Assembly (NCBI RefSeq): GCF_023898315.1
Contig: NC_064621.1
Location: 537,437,383-537,501,382 of the forward strand
DNA: 64,000 bases
Direction: 5' to 3'
Origin: Schistocerca nitens
Taxonomy: Eukaryota; Arthropoda; Insecta; Orthoptera; Acrididae
A program made the position numbers and the translations under genes. The notes under the pieces were generated by a model that was not told the origin of the DNA, did no database searches, and was given only the letters and a program-made list of their open reading frames with translations. Below are positions 1 to 11,514 of the stretch, piece after piece; the first letter of the stretch is position 1; each line of letters starts with the position of its first letter.

Positions 1-592
1 CAATGACATGTTTACAGACTTTGTCTTCAGTACATACACGTCGCAGTACTTAAATAATTACAAAACTTGCCCGTAGTCGTAATTTTTACAACGAGTCATA
101 ACTGACTATGCGACAGCCTATATAATAGGTGTGTGTACTGAAAAAGGATGTTCTACAATTTCAGTAGATACAACAAAATTATGTTATATCTGCAATGTGC
201 AGCTGGAGTCAACCAAAACAAACACTGCTTATCAAGTCTTTCATTAGACATCTAGTGGGGACAGAAAGAGTCGGTTTCTTTCCCATTACGAAGAAAATTA
301 TTTTTAAAGTCGAATTTTACGTACCCATTGGATAGAGCGACCACAAATTAGTCTAGCACGATATTCATGTTATCGATATGTATTAACAGGGCAGTAAAAC
401 ACGAAGAATTACCAGTACTCCGGTAGCGGCTGAGACGCGCTGCTGCTGCATAGCAGCAGCAATCAGTGGTGCGAGTGTAGTGCAGCAACATTTTTTTGGG
501 CTGACTCGTAATACGCACAGCAAATACTAAATTGCACATACCTGACGAAGCACCTGAGAAAATGCGCCTGACGGCTCTTAGGGGGATATATA
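1..592. other. No recognised feature
   Basis: AT-rich sequence with only short chance reading frames. I see no repeat ends, tRNA-like boxes or protein motifs here. Confidence 0.5.
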
Positions 593-1782
593 TAATGAAG
601 AGCCAAAGAAACTGGTACACCTGCCTAATATTTTGTAGGGCAAACGTGAGCAAGCAGAAGTGATGTAACACGACGTGGCATGGACTCAACTAATGTCTGA
701 AGTAGTGCTGGAGGGAACTGACTCCATGAATCCTGCAGGACTGTCCATAAATCCGTAAGAACGCGAGGGGGTGGAGATCTCTTCTGAACAGCACGTAGCA
801 AAGCATCCCAGATATGCTCAATAATGTTCATATATATAGAGTTTGGTGCCCAGCGAAAGTGTTTAAACTCAGAAGAGTGTTCCTGCAGCCACTGTGTAGC
901 AATTCTGGACGTGTGGGGTGTCGCATTGTCCTGCTGGAATTGCACAATGGACATGCATGGATGCGAGTGATCAGACACGATGCTTACGTACGGTTAACCT
1001 GTCACACGTATCAGGGATCCCAAATCACTCCAACTACATACTCCCCACACCATTACAGAGCCTCCACCAGCTTCAACAGTTCCCTGCTGACATGCAGGGT
1101 TCATGGATTCATGACGTTGTCGCCATACCTGTACATGTCCATCCGCTCGATACAATTTGAAATGAGCTTCGTCCGACAAGGCAACATGTTTTCAGTCATC
1201 TACACTCCAATGTAGGTGTTGACGGGCCTATGCGAGGCGTAAACTTTTGTGGCGTGCAGTCATCAAGAGTACAGGAGTGGGCCTTTGGCTCGAAAGCGCA
1301 TACCGATGATGTTTCGTTGAATGGTACGCACGCTGACACTTTTTGATAGTCCAGTATTTAAATCTGCAGCAATTTACGGAAAGGTTGCACTTCTGTCTCG
1401 CTGAACGATTGTCTTCGATCGTCGTTCGTCCCGTTCTTGCAGGATCTTTTACCAGCTGCAGCAATATCATAAATCTGATGTTTTACCAGATTCCTGATAT
1501 TCACGGTGCACTTGTGAAATCGTCGTACGGGAAGGTTTCTACTTCATCGCTACCTCGGAGATGCTATGTCCCATCGCTCGTGCGCCGACTATAACACTAC
1601 GTGCAAATTCTCTTAACTCTTGATAATCTGTCATCGTAGCAGCAGTAACCGATCTAACACCTGAGCCAGACACTTTTTGTGTTATATATAGACGTTGCCT
1701 AACACATCGGCGTATTCTGCCTGTTTATATATCTCTGAACTTGAATACGTATGCCAATACCAGTTTTTTTGGCACTAAATCG
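593..1782 (-). mobile_element. Decayed Tc1-like DNA transposon (DD36E-type spacing)
   Basis: The ends are imperfect inverted repeats. The left side reads GCCAAAGAAACTGGTA and the right side reads TACCAGTTTTTTTGGC on the plus strand. The outermost bases are worn and the TA duplication is not clean. Between the ends lies a minus-strand transposase relic. The 1190-bp length suits a Tc1-family element of about 1.2 kb. It is an old copy with no intact frame, so it cannot encode an active enzyme. Confidence 0.85.
625..1634 (-). pseudogene. Tc1-like transposase relic
   Basis: This encoded the DDE transposase of the surrounding Tc1-like element, which cuts and pastes the element at TA sites. The start ATG lies at about 1634 and opens MTDYQELREFARS. 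That start and the following helix-turn-helix segment (GARAMGHSISEVAMK) soon meet a stop. The middle part around 994-1179 keeps 'MSDEAHFKLYRADGHVQVW' (first catalytic Asp in SDEAHF). The last part at 625-978 keeps 'FQQDNATPHTS' (second Asp) and 'NIIEHIWD' (catalytic Glu). I count 36 residues between the second Asp and the Glu, against 34 in classic Tc1. Several frame changes and stops separate the three blocks. The usual SPD before the Glu has become SIY. It is a pseudogene. Confidence 0.85.
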
Positions 1783-2667
1783 CTATCCCAGAATCTGGTA
1801 CCAGTTCGACTTTCAGTCATAGTTGACTGAATTTAAAAGTTTAAAATGCTGTCATAATCTACTCATAAAAAGATATAGTTTTATGGTAAAAGTTTAACGC
1901 AATACAAAAAGTATTACTGTTAGAAACTGTATCTTGAGGGAACATTTTTAACGGCGTGCAAACACACGTACTTCTTTCGCCCGTTATTTGAGAAAGAGAG
2001 CGCTTAGCGACTTCTAGTAAAGATTACAAATAATTTCAAACCTTTATGAAGGTTTTTCTCCCTGACACCCATCAAAAAATGGTGAAAGGAAAAAGATTAT
2101 CATTGGTAATGGAGTCGAACTTCAGCATCAGTCGTTCCGTGTTTATTTACTACATGTTTGCAACTATCTCTATACACGACACACTTTGCAGACAGTATCA
2201 ACATATATCACTGAATGTACGTGCAAAATTATAAAACACAGTTCAGCAGATACGACTTCATAGACATTGAGATTCGTGAAAATCTATCTTTTTGCTTAAA
2301 ATCGAGCACAAATTACCCAGTTTATATTCACCCAGTGTTTCATAATAAGAGCACTTAGCGACTTCCAACAAACTGTAAGCATAATTCAAGCCTTTCCTAA
2401 ACTTTTCCTAGCTTACATGCTTCAACGCACATATTTAACACATTAACTCATTTGTAAAGTAGTTAGACACCCGAAACTGTTTCATACGTGAGAGTTCTAT
2501 TCCTTCAAAGTAAGGAGTTTACCAGTATTCACTAACGTGCCTGAAGATGTAAGACAAAACTGAAAGCATTTCTTGTCACAGAAGCTAATTTTTAGTACAA
2601 GAGGAGTAGTTGTGGTTACATCACAATTTTGCTCGTATGTTTTGGACTGATATTATGCGAAAGAAAC
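1783..2667. other. No recognised feature
   Basis: AT-rich sequence with one short 62-codon frame at 2046-2234 that resembles nothing I know. No terminal repeats or Pol III boxes were seen. Confidence 0.45.
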
Positions 2668-2873
2668 CCGCCGCGCGGGATTAGCCGGACGGTCTATGCG
2701 CTGCAGTCATGAACTATGCGGCTGGTCCAGGGGGAGGTTCGAGTCCTCCCTCGGCCATGGGTGTGTGTGTTTGTCCTTAGGATAATATAGGTTAAGTAAT
2801 GTGTAAGCTTAGGGACTGATGACCTTAGCAGTTAAGTCCCATAAGATTTCACACACATTTGAACATTTCTTTG
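2668..2873 (+). repeat. tRNA-derived SINE, variant head with the common tail
   Basis: The head contains an A-box-like TTAGCCGGACGG and a B box GGTTCGAGTCC. It is followed by the tail shared with most SINEs in this window (GACTGATGACC, GTTAAGTCCCATA, CATTTGAAC). An 11-bp target-site duplication flanks it: GCGAAAGAAAC at 2657-2667 and GTGAAAGAAAC at 2874-2884, with one mismatch. The head differs from the commoner family, so this is a second or third head type on the same tail. Confidence 0.85.
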
Positions 2874-2980
2874 GTGAAAGAAACATTTAGCACATGGAGA
2901 TTACTGAGTCTTCCTAACTTGCACTGTGCCTTGTTCGAAATCGTGGCCTCTTTTAGAGGAAGTAAATCCCCTGATCCAGA

Positions 2981-3230
2981 CCGAGCGAGGTGGCGCAGTG
3001 GTTAGCACACTGGACTCGCATTCGGGAGGACGACGGTTCAATCCCGTCTCCAGCCATCCTGATTTAGGTTTTCCGTGATTTCCCTAAATCGATTCAGGCA
3101 AATGCCGGGATGGTTCCTTTGAAAGGGCACGGCCGATTTCCTTCCAAATCCTTCCCTAAGCTGAGCTTGCGCTCCGTCTCTAATGACCTCGTTGTCGATG
3201 GGACGTTAAACACTAACCACCACCACCACC
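2981..3230 (+). repeat. tRNA-derived SINE, GAGCGAGGTGG family
   Basis: The head GAGCGAGGTGGCGCAGTGG is an A-box/D-arm region and GGTTCAATCCC is the B box. A long body follows (CATCCTGATTTAGGTTTTCC, GGCAAATGCCGGGATGG) and a CACCACC-type 3' end. A perfect 10-bp target duplication CTGATCCAGA flanks it at 2971-2980 and 3231-3240. LINE machinery would have mobilised it. Its tail differs from the CATTTGAACC tail of the other main family. Confidence 0.92.
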
Positions 3231-3240
3231 CTGATCCAGA

Positions 3241-3734
3241 CGCATCTTCTGAAAGCCGCGTGCACTGAACGGCGATTAAATTTTATCGGTTTCCGTTCAC
3301 CTGGCGAGCAGCTAATCTCAGCGCCGGATATGAGCGCGCGCCAGTGGGTCATCCGCGGCACCCCAAACCACCAATCAGCGCCGAGCCTTCTGCAGCGGTG
3401 CCGTGCCGTCCAGACAGTATTGTTCCCGGCGCAGTTTCCACGGCCAATTTCCTGCGCCGTTCGATACAGACTCTCCTCAGAGCGCAACGATTTATCTTGC
3501 GGCAGCCCAGCTCTATTTGAGCAGCCTCACTGATGTAGAAGGCAATCACACGAAGAAATTTTCTTCATCCACATACCGAGAGTATCTTTTAAGTTTCGTC
3601 AGGCACATTTCGATGATGTTTCGATAGATATTTGCAATTTTGCTTTTATTGTGTACGGATGGAGTCAGGCCAATTACTGCTTAAGTACTGGAAATAGCAT
3701 ATTTATATTAAATGTATTCGCAGTTGCAAACATG
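3241..3734. other. No recognised feature; GC-richer than its flanks
   Basis: Around 3250-3500 the sequence is GC- and CpG-rich with overlapping short open frames on both strands. None carries a motif I recognise, and the frames look like a by-product of base composition. Confidence 0.4.
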
Positions 3735-3880
3735 GACAACCTCCAGTTGTATAATGGAATCACGAAACGAAAATTAATGTCAGACAGGGACTCGAACCCG
3801 GATCTCCCGCCTACTGCGAGAGGTCGCCTTACCGTTAGGCCATCCGAGCACGCTTCACGGCCAAATCCGAATTTCAAATG
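3735..3880 (-). repeat. tRNA-derived SINE, third family
   Basis: Read on the minus strand, GTGCTCGGATGGCCTAACGG supplies the A box and GGGTTCGAGTCCC the B box, followed by a short body (CATTAATTTTCGTTTCG). The tRNA-like domain folds roughly as a cloverleaf but lacks good acceptor pairing, so it is not a working tRNA gene. Target duplications were not clear. Confidence 0.75.
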
Positions 3881-4020
3881 CCATCAATTATGATTCTACA
3901 ACCTGCTCTCGTACATTCATTATGTAGATTCCGGTACAGCAGAGACATTTTAATTGAAAGTCGCTTGCCAGGTGTCGACGAATAAATATGATATTGCACT
4001 GCCTGTGTTCAGAAGTGCGA

Positions 4021-4731
4021 TGAAATTGTAAGTAGGCTGTGTAGGTTTTTTTGTTGGTAACGCCACGTAGTGCTCTGTATGAAAATCGCTGACTGCGCTA
4101 TGTACAGTCTGTGGATGGTTGGACTCATTGTTGGAATATTCGGTAGTGTAGTGTTGGGCAGTTGGATGTGAACAGCGCGTAGCGTTGGGCAGTAGGTGAG
4201 CTACCGGCAGTGGTGGATGTGGAGAGAGAGATGCCAGATTTTTGAGAACGGACGATCTGGACGTGTGTGCGTCAGCAAAAGTAAATTGGTAGACTGGATG
4301 TCATGAACTGATACATATATTATGACTTTTGAACACTATTAAGGTAAATACATTGTTTGTTCTCTATCAAAATCTTTCATTTGCTAACTATACCTATCAG
4401 TACTTAGTGCCTTCAGTAGTTTGAATCTTTTATTTAGCTGAGAGTATTGTTGCTCGCTGTATTGCAGTAGTTCGAGTAACGAAGATTTTTGTGAGGTAAG
4501 TGATTTATGAAAGGTATAGGTTATTGTTAGTCAGGGCCATTCTTTTGTAGGTATTTTTGAAATTGAGATTGCGTTGCGCTAAAAATATTGTGTCAGTTTA
4601 GTGATGATCAGAATAAGTACATAGAGAACTGTCTGTGAGTACGTTCAGTTTTGCTCAGCTGTTTGAAAAATCAAATAATGTAAGAGTTTTTCCAGCATTG
4701 TCATTCTTTAATTTTCAAAGGAGAAGTTTCA
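4021..4731 (+). repeat. 711-bp dispersed repeat with TGAAA-type ends, non-coding
   Basis: The segment begins TGAAATTGTAAGTAGG and ends GGAGAAGTTTCA, so the termini form a short imperfect inverted repeat (TGAAAYT). It has no reading frame of note. The start (GTAGGCTGTGTAGG) and interior (TTGTTGGTAACGCCACGTAG, GAACGGACGATCTGGACGTG) match a repeat I associate with grasshopper sequences. That recollection is unverified. A non-autonomous DNA element is one reading, but no target duplication is obvious. Confidence 0.55.
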
Positions 4732-4794
4732 AAATGTTTCTTCGGACATGCGTACAATATCGTACAGAGCACATTTAGGTTGCAATGGAAATGT

Positions 4795-4935
4795 CAAATC
4801 AAGCTACTAAGACGGACTACGGCTGGAGAGATGTGTGCTGACCTCACCCCCCCCCCCCCACACCGCACCCAATGACGCCACTGGCCTAGGCTGACACGGC
4901 GGTCGGTCTGTACCCTTAGACCCACCAGGGTATGT
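4795..4935 (+). repeat. 3' fragment of the 5S-rRNA-derived SINE family
   Basis: The blocks CTACGGCTGGAGAG, GTGTGCTGACC, ATGACGCCA and GACACGGCGGTCGGTC align in order with the body of the 5S-headed SINE seen whole at 49919-50210. The 5S-like head is missing. A run of about 13 C near 4847-4859 has expanded inside it. Confidence 0.65.
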
Positions 4936-5404
4936 GGCACAGAGTTTACATTTTACAGCGCCGTCTTGCAATCACATGCAATTTCATTAAGAAACTGTCG
5001 CTTTTGTCCCCCACTATGTGATACTTTTGATACGGAATTGAGTTCTAAATTAAAATAAATAACCCCCCCCCCTCCCGATCTTACGTGTGTTCTCGAGGTG
5101 AGAGTGAGAGTGAAATTACTCATTATCACTCCCCCTGTAGAGGAGTAATTTTGGACTAGGTTAATTTTAAGGCAACGCCTTTCAGGTTGCAATTACTGGT
5201 GGTCAACAAGACTGCGGTGACCATTGAACAGGTTCATTGGTTTGAAGAACGATGCCAGAAGACCAGAGATACCTTCCAGGTAGGTAATTGGCAGTTAGGA
5301 AAAGCCAGGCAATGGCAGCCTAACGGATCTGAAGAGTTCCTTCAGAACTCACTTATTAGACACACACACCTTTTTGCACGAGGGCTAATAAAAAAAGACT
5401 CAGA
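4936..5404. other. No recognised feature
   Basis: Contains a C-run near 5065 and a 73-codon frame (5187-5408) without recognisable motifs. Confidence 0.4.
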
Positions 5405-5444
5405 TTGACTTTTTTCACAGATGTTTATTACTTCATTCCTATGC

Positions 5445-6444
5445 TTACATAATCTTCCCTCCTACTTGAAAGCACTTTTTATAGCGACTCTTCCAGTCCT
5501 CGAACACACAGCGCAGGCCATTCTGTGTCAAGTCCCTGAGAAACGCCTCACTTTCCTTGAGCACTGCTTCAGAGACCTGAAATCGAGTGATCCGTAGTTT
5601 TGCCTTTAGAGATTGGAATGAAAAATAGTCACAGGACGCAAGATTGAGGCTATACAGTGGACTAGGAAAACTCTTAATGTTGAAATGAGCCAGAAACTGC
5701 ATGACCTGATTTTCGACGCGAGGCCGCTCTTTGTCATTATGAAGCTGCCAACCAGTACGAGGAAGCTCTTTTCGTTTCCTTGCAGTGTGCTTCCTCAGTT
5801 TAGCCAATACTGACGTGTTGTATGCTGCTGTAACAGTAGTGTGGGGGGAACTGCACGCTGGGAAATCATTCTATGACAATCAAAATATGTAATCACCATC
5901 ACTACCATCACTATCGCCTGCAGATGAAACAGCTGTCGGTTTTTTTTTTTTTTGTGTGTGTTAGGAAGCTGGCAATTTCCGCATTGTGCAGGCTCATTTT
6001 CCTTCAGAATCATAATGATGCAGCCAATATACGTAACTGGTGGTGATAATCGATTCCAGAAACGCGTCCCCTCCACCAGCAGATAGATGCAGCACCTCAC
6101 AGCCTGCCTCCATTAGCAGCACAGCCTTTTGCACGGGAGTCAACAGAAGTAACACCCAAGGGGCACAAAAACGGGTTATATGGAGATGATCACATCATAA
6201 AGACATACGAAATTCTCAACGCTCCACTAAGGTTACGTAATGTTATCCGCCGATCCTCACGGACATCGACAGCAGCTGAGTTGATGAACACAGTCACAGC
6301 AGAAGACGAAATAAAAGGCCCTCCTTGCTTAACACAGACAAGTCGGCCGCCTCTGAAAACCTTGAACCAACAAAACACTGTTTGATGAGATAGTATATGT
6401 TCACCATATGCTTGCTGAAGCTTCAGTGGCTGTGTAGTATACAC
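5445..6444 (-). pseudogene. Mariner-type transposase relic with a missing or replaced middle
   Basis: Two blocks in order on the minus strand identify a mariner (DD34D) transposase. The N-terminal block (about 6190-6444) reads LQQAYGEHILSHQTVFCWFK and then REDRRITLRNLSGALRISY, matching the paired helix-turn-helix DNA-binding region. The C-terminal block (5445-5807) has ENQVMQFLAHFNIKSFPSPL, then SLNLASCDYFSFQSLKAKL, where the final Asp of CDY is the third catalytic residue. The stretch between them (about 5810-6190) does not match the mariner core and includes a T-run at 5941. The first catalytic Asp block is therefore absent. Terminal repeats were not found. The copy is dead. Confidence 0.8.
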
Positions 6445-6589
6445 GAATACAGAATTTTATTGCGCTGTACTGTTCCTCTCGCGTCACCTACATCTACATC
6501 TACATCTACATGGATACTCTGCAAATCACATTTATGTGCCTGGCACAGGGTTCATCGAACCACCTTCACAATTCTCTATTATTCTAATC

Positions 6590-8157
6590 TCGTATAGCGC
6601 GCGGAAAGAACGAACACCTATATTTTTCCGTACGAGCTCTCATTTCCCTTATTTTATCGTGGTGATCGATTATCCCTATGTAGGTCGATGTCAACAAAAT
6701 ATTTTCCCATTCGGAGGAGAAAGTTGGTGACTAGAATTTCGTGAGATTTCGTCGCAACGAAAAACGCCTTTCTTTTAATGATGTCCAGTCCAAATCCTGT
6801 ATCATTTCTGTGACACTCTCTCCCATATTTCGGGATAATACAAAACGTGCTGCCTTTCTTTGGACATTTTCGATGTACTCCGTCACTGCTATCTGGTAAG
6901 GATCCCACACCGCGCAGCAGTATTCTAAAAGAGGACGGACAAGCGTAGTGTGGGCAGTCTCCTTAGTAGGTCTGTTACATTTTCTGAGTGACCTGCCAAT
7001 AAAACGCAGTATATGGTTAGCCTTCCCCATAACATGTTCTAAGTGTTCCTTCCAATTTAAGTTGTCCGTAATCGTAATACCTAGGTATTTAGTTGAATTT
7101 ACGGCCATTAGAATGGACTGATTTATCTTGCAGCCGAAGTTTAACGGATTCCTTTTAGCATTCATGTGGATTACTTGGCACTTTTCGTTATTTAGGGTCA
7201 ACTGCCAACTTTCGCACCATTCAGATATCTTTGCTAAATCGTTTTGCAATTTCTTTTGATGTTCTGACGACTTTATTAGTTGATAAACGACAGCGTCATC
7301 TGAAAACAACCGAAGACCGCTGCTCAGATAGTCTCCCAAATCGTTTATATGGATATAGAAAAGCAAAGGGCCTATAACGCTACCTTGGGGAACGCCAGAA
7401 ATCACCTCTGTTTTACTCGATGACTTTCCGTCAATTACTACGAACTGTGACCTCTCTGACAGGAAATGCCGGCCGGAGTGGCCGTGCGGTTCTAGGCGCT
7501 GCAGTCTCGAACCGAGCGACCGATACGGTCGCAGGTTCGAAACCTGCCTCGGGCATGGATGTGTGTGATGTCCTTAGGTTAGTTAGATTTAATTAGTTCT
7601 AAGTTCTAGGCGACTGATCACTTCAGAAGTTAAGTCGCATAGTGCTTAGAGCCATTTGAACCATTTTCACAGGAAATCACAAATCCAGTCACATAACTGA
7701 GACGATATTCCATTCCAAGGAATTTCACTTCAAGCCGCTTGTGTGGTACATTGTCAAAAGCCTTCCGGAAACCCAGAAATACGGAATCGATCTGAAATCC
7801 CTTGTCAATAGCACTCAACACTCCATGTGAATAAAGAGCTAGTTGTGTTTCATAGGAACGATGTTTTTTAAACCCATGCTGACTGTGTGTCAATAGACAG
7901 TTTTCTTCGAGGTAATTCATAATGTTTGAACACAATATATGTTCCAAAATCCTGCTGCATATCGACGTTAACGATATGGGCCTGTAATTTAGTGGATTAC
8001 TCCTGCTACCTTTCTTGAATATTGGTGTGACCTGTGCAAGTTTCCAGTCTTTGGGTACAGAACGGTTGTAAATGATTGTTAAGTATGCTGCTAATGCATC
8101 AGCATACTCTGAAAGGAACGTTATTGGTATACAGTCTGGACCAGTATGTGTCTGCAA
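6590..8157 (-). pseudogene. Jockey-like LINE reverse transcriptase, partial
   Basis: This is a piece of the LINE polyprotein that copies its RNA into DNA at the target site. The upstream block (7669-8157) holds GPDCIPITFLSEYA, YRPISLTSICSRILEHILCS, HGFKKHRSYETQLAL and FRKAFDNVPHKRL, the fingers and palm of the RT. The downstream block (6731-7405, 224 codons) holds ISGVPQGSVIGPLLF and the active-site box LFSDDAVVY. It continues through the thumb region (KYLGITITDNLNWKEH) and the C-terminal LVRPLLEYCCAVWDPYQ. Ser replaces the usual Ala in FADD, while both Asp are kept. The two blocks are separated by the inserted SINE. A further frame change follows near 6730. There is no endonuclease domain, so it is non-functional. 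Confidence 0.88.
7468..7668 (+). repeat. tRNA-derived SINE inside the LINE
   Basis: Head GGCCGGAGTGGCCGTGCGG (A box) and GGTTCGAAACC (B box), then the common tail ending CCATTTGAACCATTTT. A perfect 9-bp duplication ACAGGAAAT lies at 7459-7467 and 7669-7677. It joins the two LINE halves exactly, so the SINE is younger than the LINE copy. Confidence 0.95.
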
Positions 8158-10239
8158 AGTGGCTCATTACTACCAACCTACCGATACGAGAGTCTTGCCA
8201 CCTATCAGAAACCCGGCCTTTTCGAATATTTATTAGACAGATAGGAAACTATCACACAAGCTACAGGAAAAAATCTGTCTCAGTCATTGTTGATCAGTCC
8301 TCGTAGGAGCGGCCGTTTATGGTGGGAACAGATACTGATAGTCTGCTGTTTCCTTGATTGGAACGAGTTATTAAATAGCACACAGAAATGTCACGCCGCC
8401 TCACTTTTAAGGGTGTCCTGGAGCAGCCAACACGTAGCGTCCACGCATTCAATGTCCATCATAAAGAATCACGTGGTAGGCGCCATGTTGGTGAAAGTCT
8501 AGTTCCACGGCCCCACACACTTAATAGTAATAGTGAGAGTCTTTGAAATTAGAGCATCACGTTTACGAAACGTAAATGATGTACATCATTTTCGCGATCG
8601 GAAGACAACTGCATCCATTACACTGCTGCGTGTTTCATATCACTAATTACTACTGATACTATTATGAAATAATTATAGAGATGTCTTTACATGCAATGTG
8701 TTCCTTATATACAATTTATATAAAATGCCAGTAGGAGATTAAAGCTGAGGAATTCTGAAGACAATAACATTCTTCGGCGCACATGGCTAATAGGATTAAA
8801 ACGTTATTGCTACTTCATCTATCTCTCGTGCCACGAAGAGCAGCTCACAAGTAACGTCTGCGGTTTCTTATGCTATTTTTTTTTTTTTGCAGCATGAACT
8901 ATTACACAAACAACAATAACAAATGTAATGAAAAGATGTTATACAATTGAGGCAAAAGGGAATTACAAAGAATGGCTGCGAGCGAACATTGATATAAATC
9001 AATGGGGAAAGCTGAAAGTTTGTGGCGGACCCGTGTTTGAAATCGAGTCTCCTGCATACTATCGCACACAATGGTCATCCCAACTGCACAGATTATCTTA
9101 ACACGTCTCCTGTCACACCCAAATACTTAACTTATCCACACACTACTAATGTAGTTCCCCTTGTCCATTAGCCTATTACTCGCGGCATTTCGCTGATTCC
9201 TGTAAGAACTAAAGTCTCTTGTGCATCTGCACTGAAGAGACCATTGGGCGTCCTCGCCTGAGTTATGTATATGTATTGCATTCATTTATAATTTGTGCAT
9301 TCAGTGCTGTTTGATAAAACGATAACTATTGAAACAATGACATTTCTGTTGGAATTGTCTAGTACTTAACGTAAGAGATATATAGACTAAGCAGAAAAAC
9401 TGAAGACATTGTAACCACCCCCGTATTATTTATTGATTTATGGTTCATTATCACTTGGTATAATCTGTCTGCTTGGAAAATTAGGTATGGGACATTCATA
9501 TGCAGCCAGTTTTGGTGGGCGTACTTACTCCCTAAAGACATGCACCAATAACTAAAGTTCTGACCGTGAGCCTACAGTGCATGCCCTATCTACTCTCCCA
9601 TATTGTTCCAGAATTAAGTTCCTTCCAAAACACTTTAATAATGATTAAAAAGTTGAAAATAAGTCAACACTTTTGTATGACACAGTTACATTCTAGTATC
9701 ACGCCCCTGCTTGTTCTGGGCGCATTCACACTAAGTTACAGTCTCATCTATCATGAGCTTATAGTAGTTTACCATTGCTTCCTTACTGTTCGATCGCCAT
9801 TTAATTATGCGACACGTCCCAGATACGAAATTAACCCTGACCCTCAACGTAATCACTTTGATGACATACATACGCGTCGTACTAGCGCAGTGAATCTGGA
9901 GTGATTCTCTGTAATCTTTACATGAAACACTACACTTTTATATGCGACGGCGGGGTGTGCGATCAATCGCGACCTGCCCTGCAGACATGTTCCGCCACGA
10001 ATGATTCACTCCTTCACGGCAAACGATCTCTGGGCGCGAATCTCTTCCTTCTAAAACCACGCGGCAAAACCCTCAGCGATGTTGCTGCATTGCAGCAAAG
10101 AAGAGTAAGGGCAGATTCGATCCTTCAAATATAGGACCTATGTCTATGCGTTGGCAGAGACCGACAAATTAACAGGGTGGGAAATGAGAATAGGGAGGAG
10201 ATGATAGGACAGAGCGGGTGGAAATTGTTCGGTGGAGAG
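8158..10239. other. No recognised feature
   Basis: About 2 kb of mostly AT-rich DNA. Short frames at 8287-8502, 9566-9904 and 9901-10134 show no family motif. A T-run lies at about 8876-8890. I see no terminal repeats, tRNA-like boxes or transposase signatures. Confidence 0.45.
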
Positions 10240-10680
10240 TTTGTGGACAGTAGTTACGGGAGCAGAGAATGTGTTATAAGGATAACACCCATCTGCGCAG
10301 TTCAGAAAAGCTTGTGGTGGAGGGGAGGATCCAGATAGCTAGGGTAGTGAAGCAGCCATTGAAATCAATTTTCAGTTGCATGTTGTGTCACTAGGTGGTC
10401 CACTTTGCTCTTGGCCACAGTTTGGCAGTGGCCATTCATCCTGGTAGACAGCCGGTTGCTGGTCATACCAATACAAAAGACTCTGAAATGATTGCAGTAG
10501 AGCTGGTAAATGATAAGGCTGCTTTCACAGGTGGCCCGGCCTCTGATCGGGCAGGGTAAAGCTGTGACTAAAATACAGTGAGAGAAAACTAAAAATAGGA
10601 AACAGGGAGAGAAATGCTCAAGTCCCCATCTGAGCAGTGAGGTTTTGTAGTTTTGGAATATACGTCGATTGCACACACCA
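10240..10680 (-). mobile_element. Fragment with a GIY-YIG-nuclease-like domain
   Basis: The minus-strand frame at 10365-10676 (103 codons) contains SSLIIYQLYCNHFRVFCIGM followed by TSNRLSTRMNGH. This resembles the GIY-YIG fold pattern 'vYqLxC...yIGmT...lsxRmxgH' found in Penelope-like and related retroelement endonucleases. Cys replaces the Tyr of YIG. The flanks are similar in character but carry no further domain I can name. I infer a piece of a mobile element, not a host gene. The exact class is unsure. Confidence 0.55.
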
Positions 10681-10689
10681 TGGGTAGTA

Positions 10690-11514
10690 GGGGGTATTCT
10701 CCACTATTTACACCAGTAAGAAGTGTTCTAGTGTGGCTGAGGCTCTGAAGATCGAGAACCTGTTTTTAGTATTCAGTATGGAGATTTTTGCCGCATTAAG
10801 ATACAACTAGTGCAAAAATCTTATAGGTCCTCTTGTTGAAGTACAACATAAATCTATAGTCACCTAAACCTAAGTGTTCGAACTGCGCCAGATATGGTAA
10901 CATTACTTACATTTTTTTCGTATACAGCACACCTGAAAGTTTCTAGACAGTTGAAACTGGACAACAGCGGAAAATCCAAATCTACAGGATATTTTACGCA
11001 AATAGCAACCATTGCGGTAGAGTTCTGTGATTCAGAAAAATCGTTTTGGCTGTGGACCCCACTGTAGCAAAAAGATTCGTCGTATATTTAGAAGAAAAAG
11101 GTCTTGGCGTGCTTTGGAAAGACATCGAAGCGAGTACCTAAGCCAGGAATGAGGTACGGCTGGCCAGCTGGACGCATTTTTATCGATTCGGAGATAGCGG
11201 TTGGAGTTCCAAAGGGACCCACGCCTCCACAGGGACACGACGCGACTCGAAACGAGGGACGGACGACAGATCTGGGGCACACGTTCGGGGCAGCAGTGAC
11301 TGTGAGAGAGACTGGGACGCCGCGGAGTTCCCTGTGCGCCGACTCATATCGTCCGACAGGGGGATCAACTGGGAGCACTCGCAAGATCTACCAGGTCGGC
11401 TGCAAACAAGCAAGTCTTCGTGAAGGACGAACATAACGGTGATTAAAGCTTGTAACACTGAAGTGCAGATAAAGTAGCTTCTGCAAAATTCAAAAAATCT
11501 CGCCACTTAATAAA
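10690..11514. other. No recognised feature; GC-rich core at 11100-11420
   Basis: Overlapping frames of about 100 codons occur on both strands at 11088-11506 because the stretch is GC-rich. None shows a domain or a start context that I trust. Confidence 0.4.

Larger units (their letters stand above)
6489..8157 (-). mobile_element. 5'-truncated jockey-like LINE
   Basis: A non-LTR retrotransposon copy keeping only the reverse-transcriptase part and the 3' end. On the minus strand it ends in a (GATGTA)n-type tail (6489-6510 on the plus strand as CTACATCTACATCTACATGG). Truncation at about 8157 is typical of incomplete target-primed reverse transcription. A SINE splits it at 7468-7668. Other pieces of the same family lie at 11515-12716, 16452-16705, 28890-34750 and 37488-39255. 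Confidence 0.88.

Noticed and set aside
11088-11506. Overlapping frames of about 100 codons on both strands
   Set aside because: Caused by GC-rich sequence with few stops; no motif in any of them.
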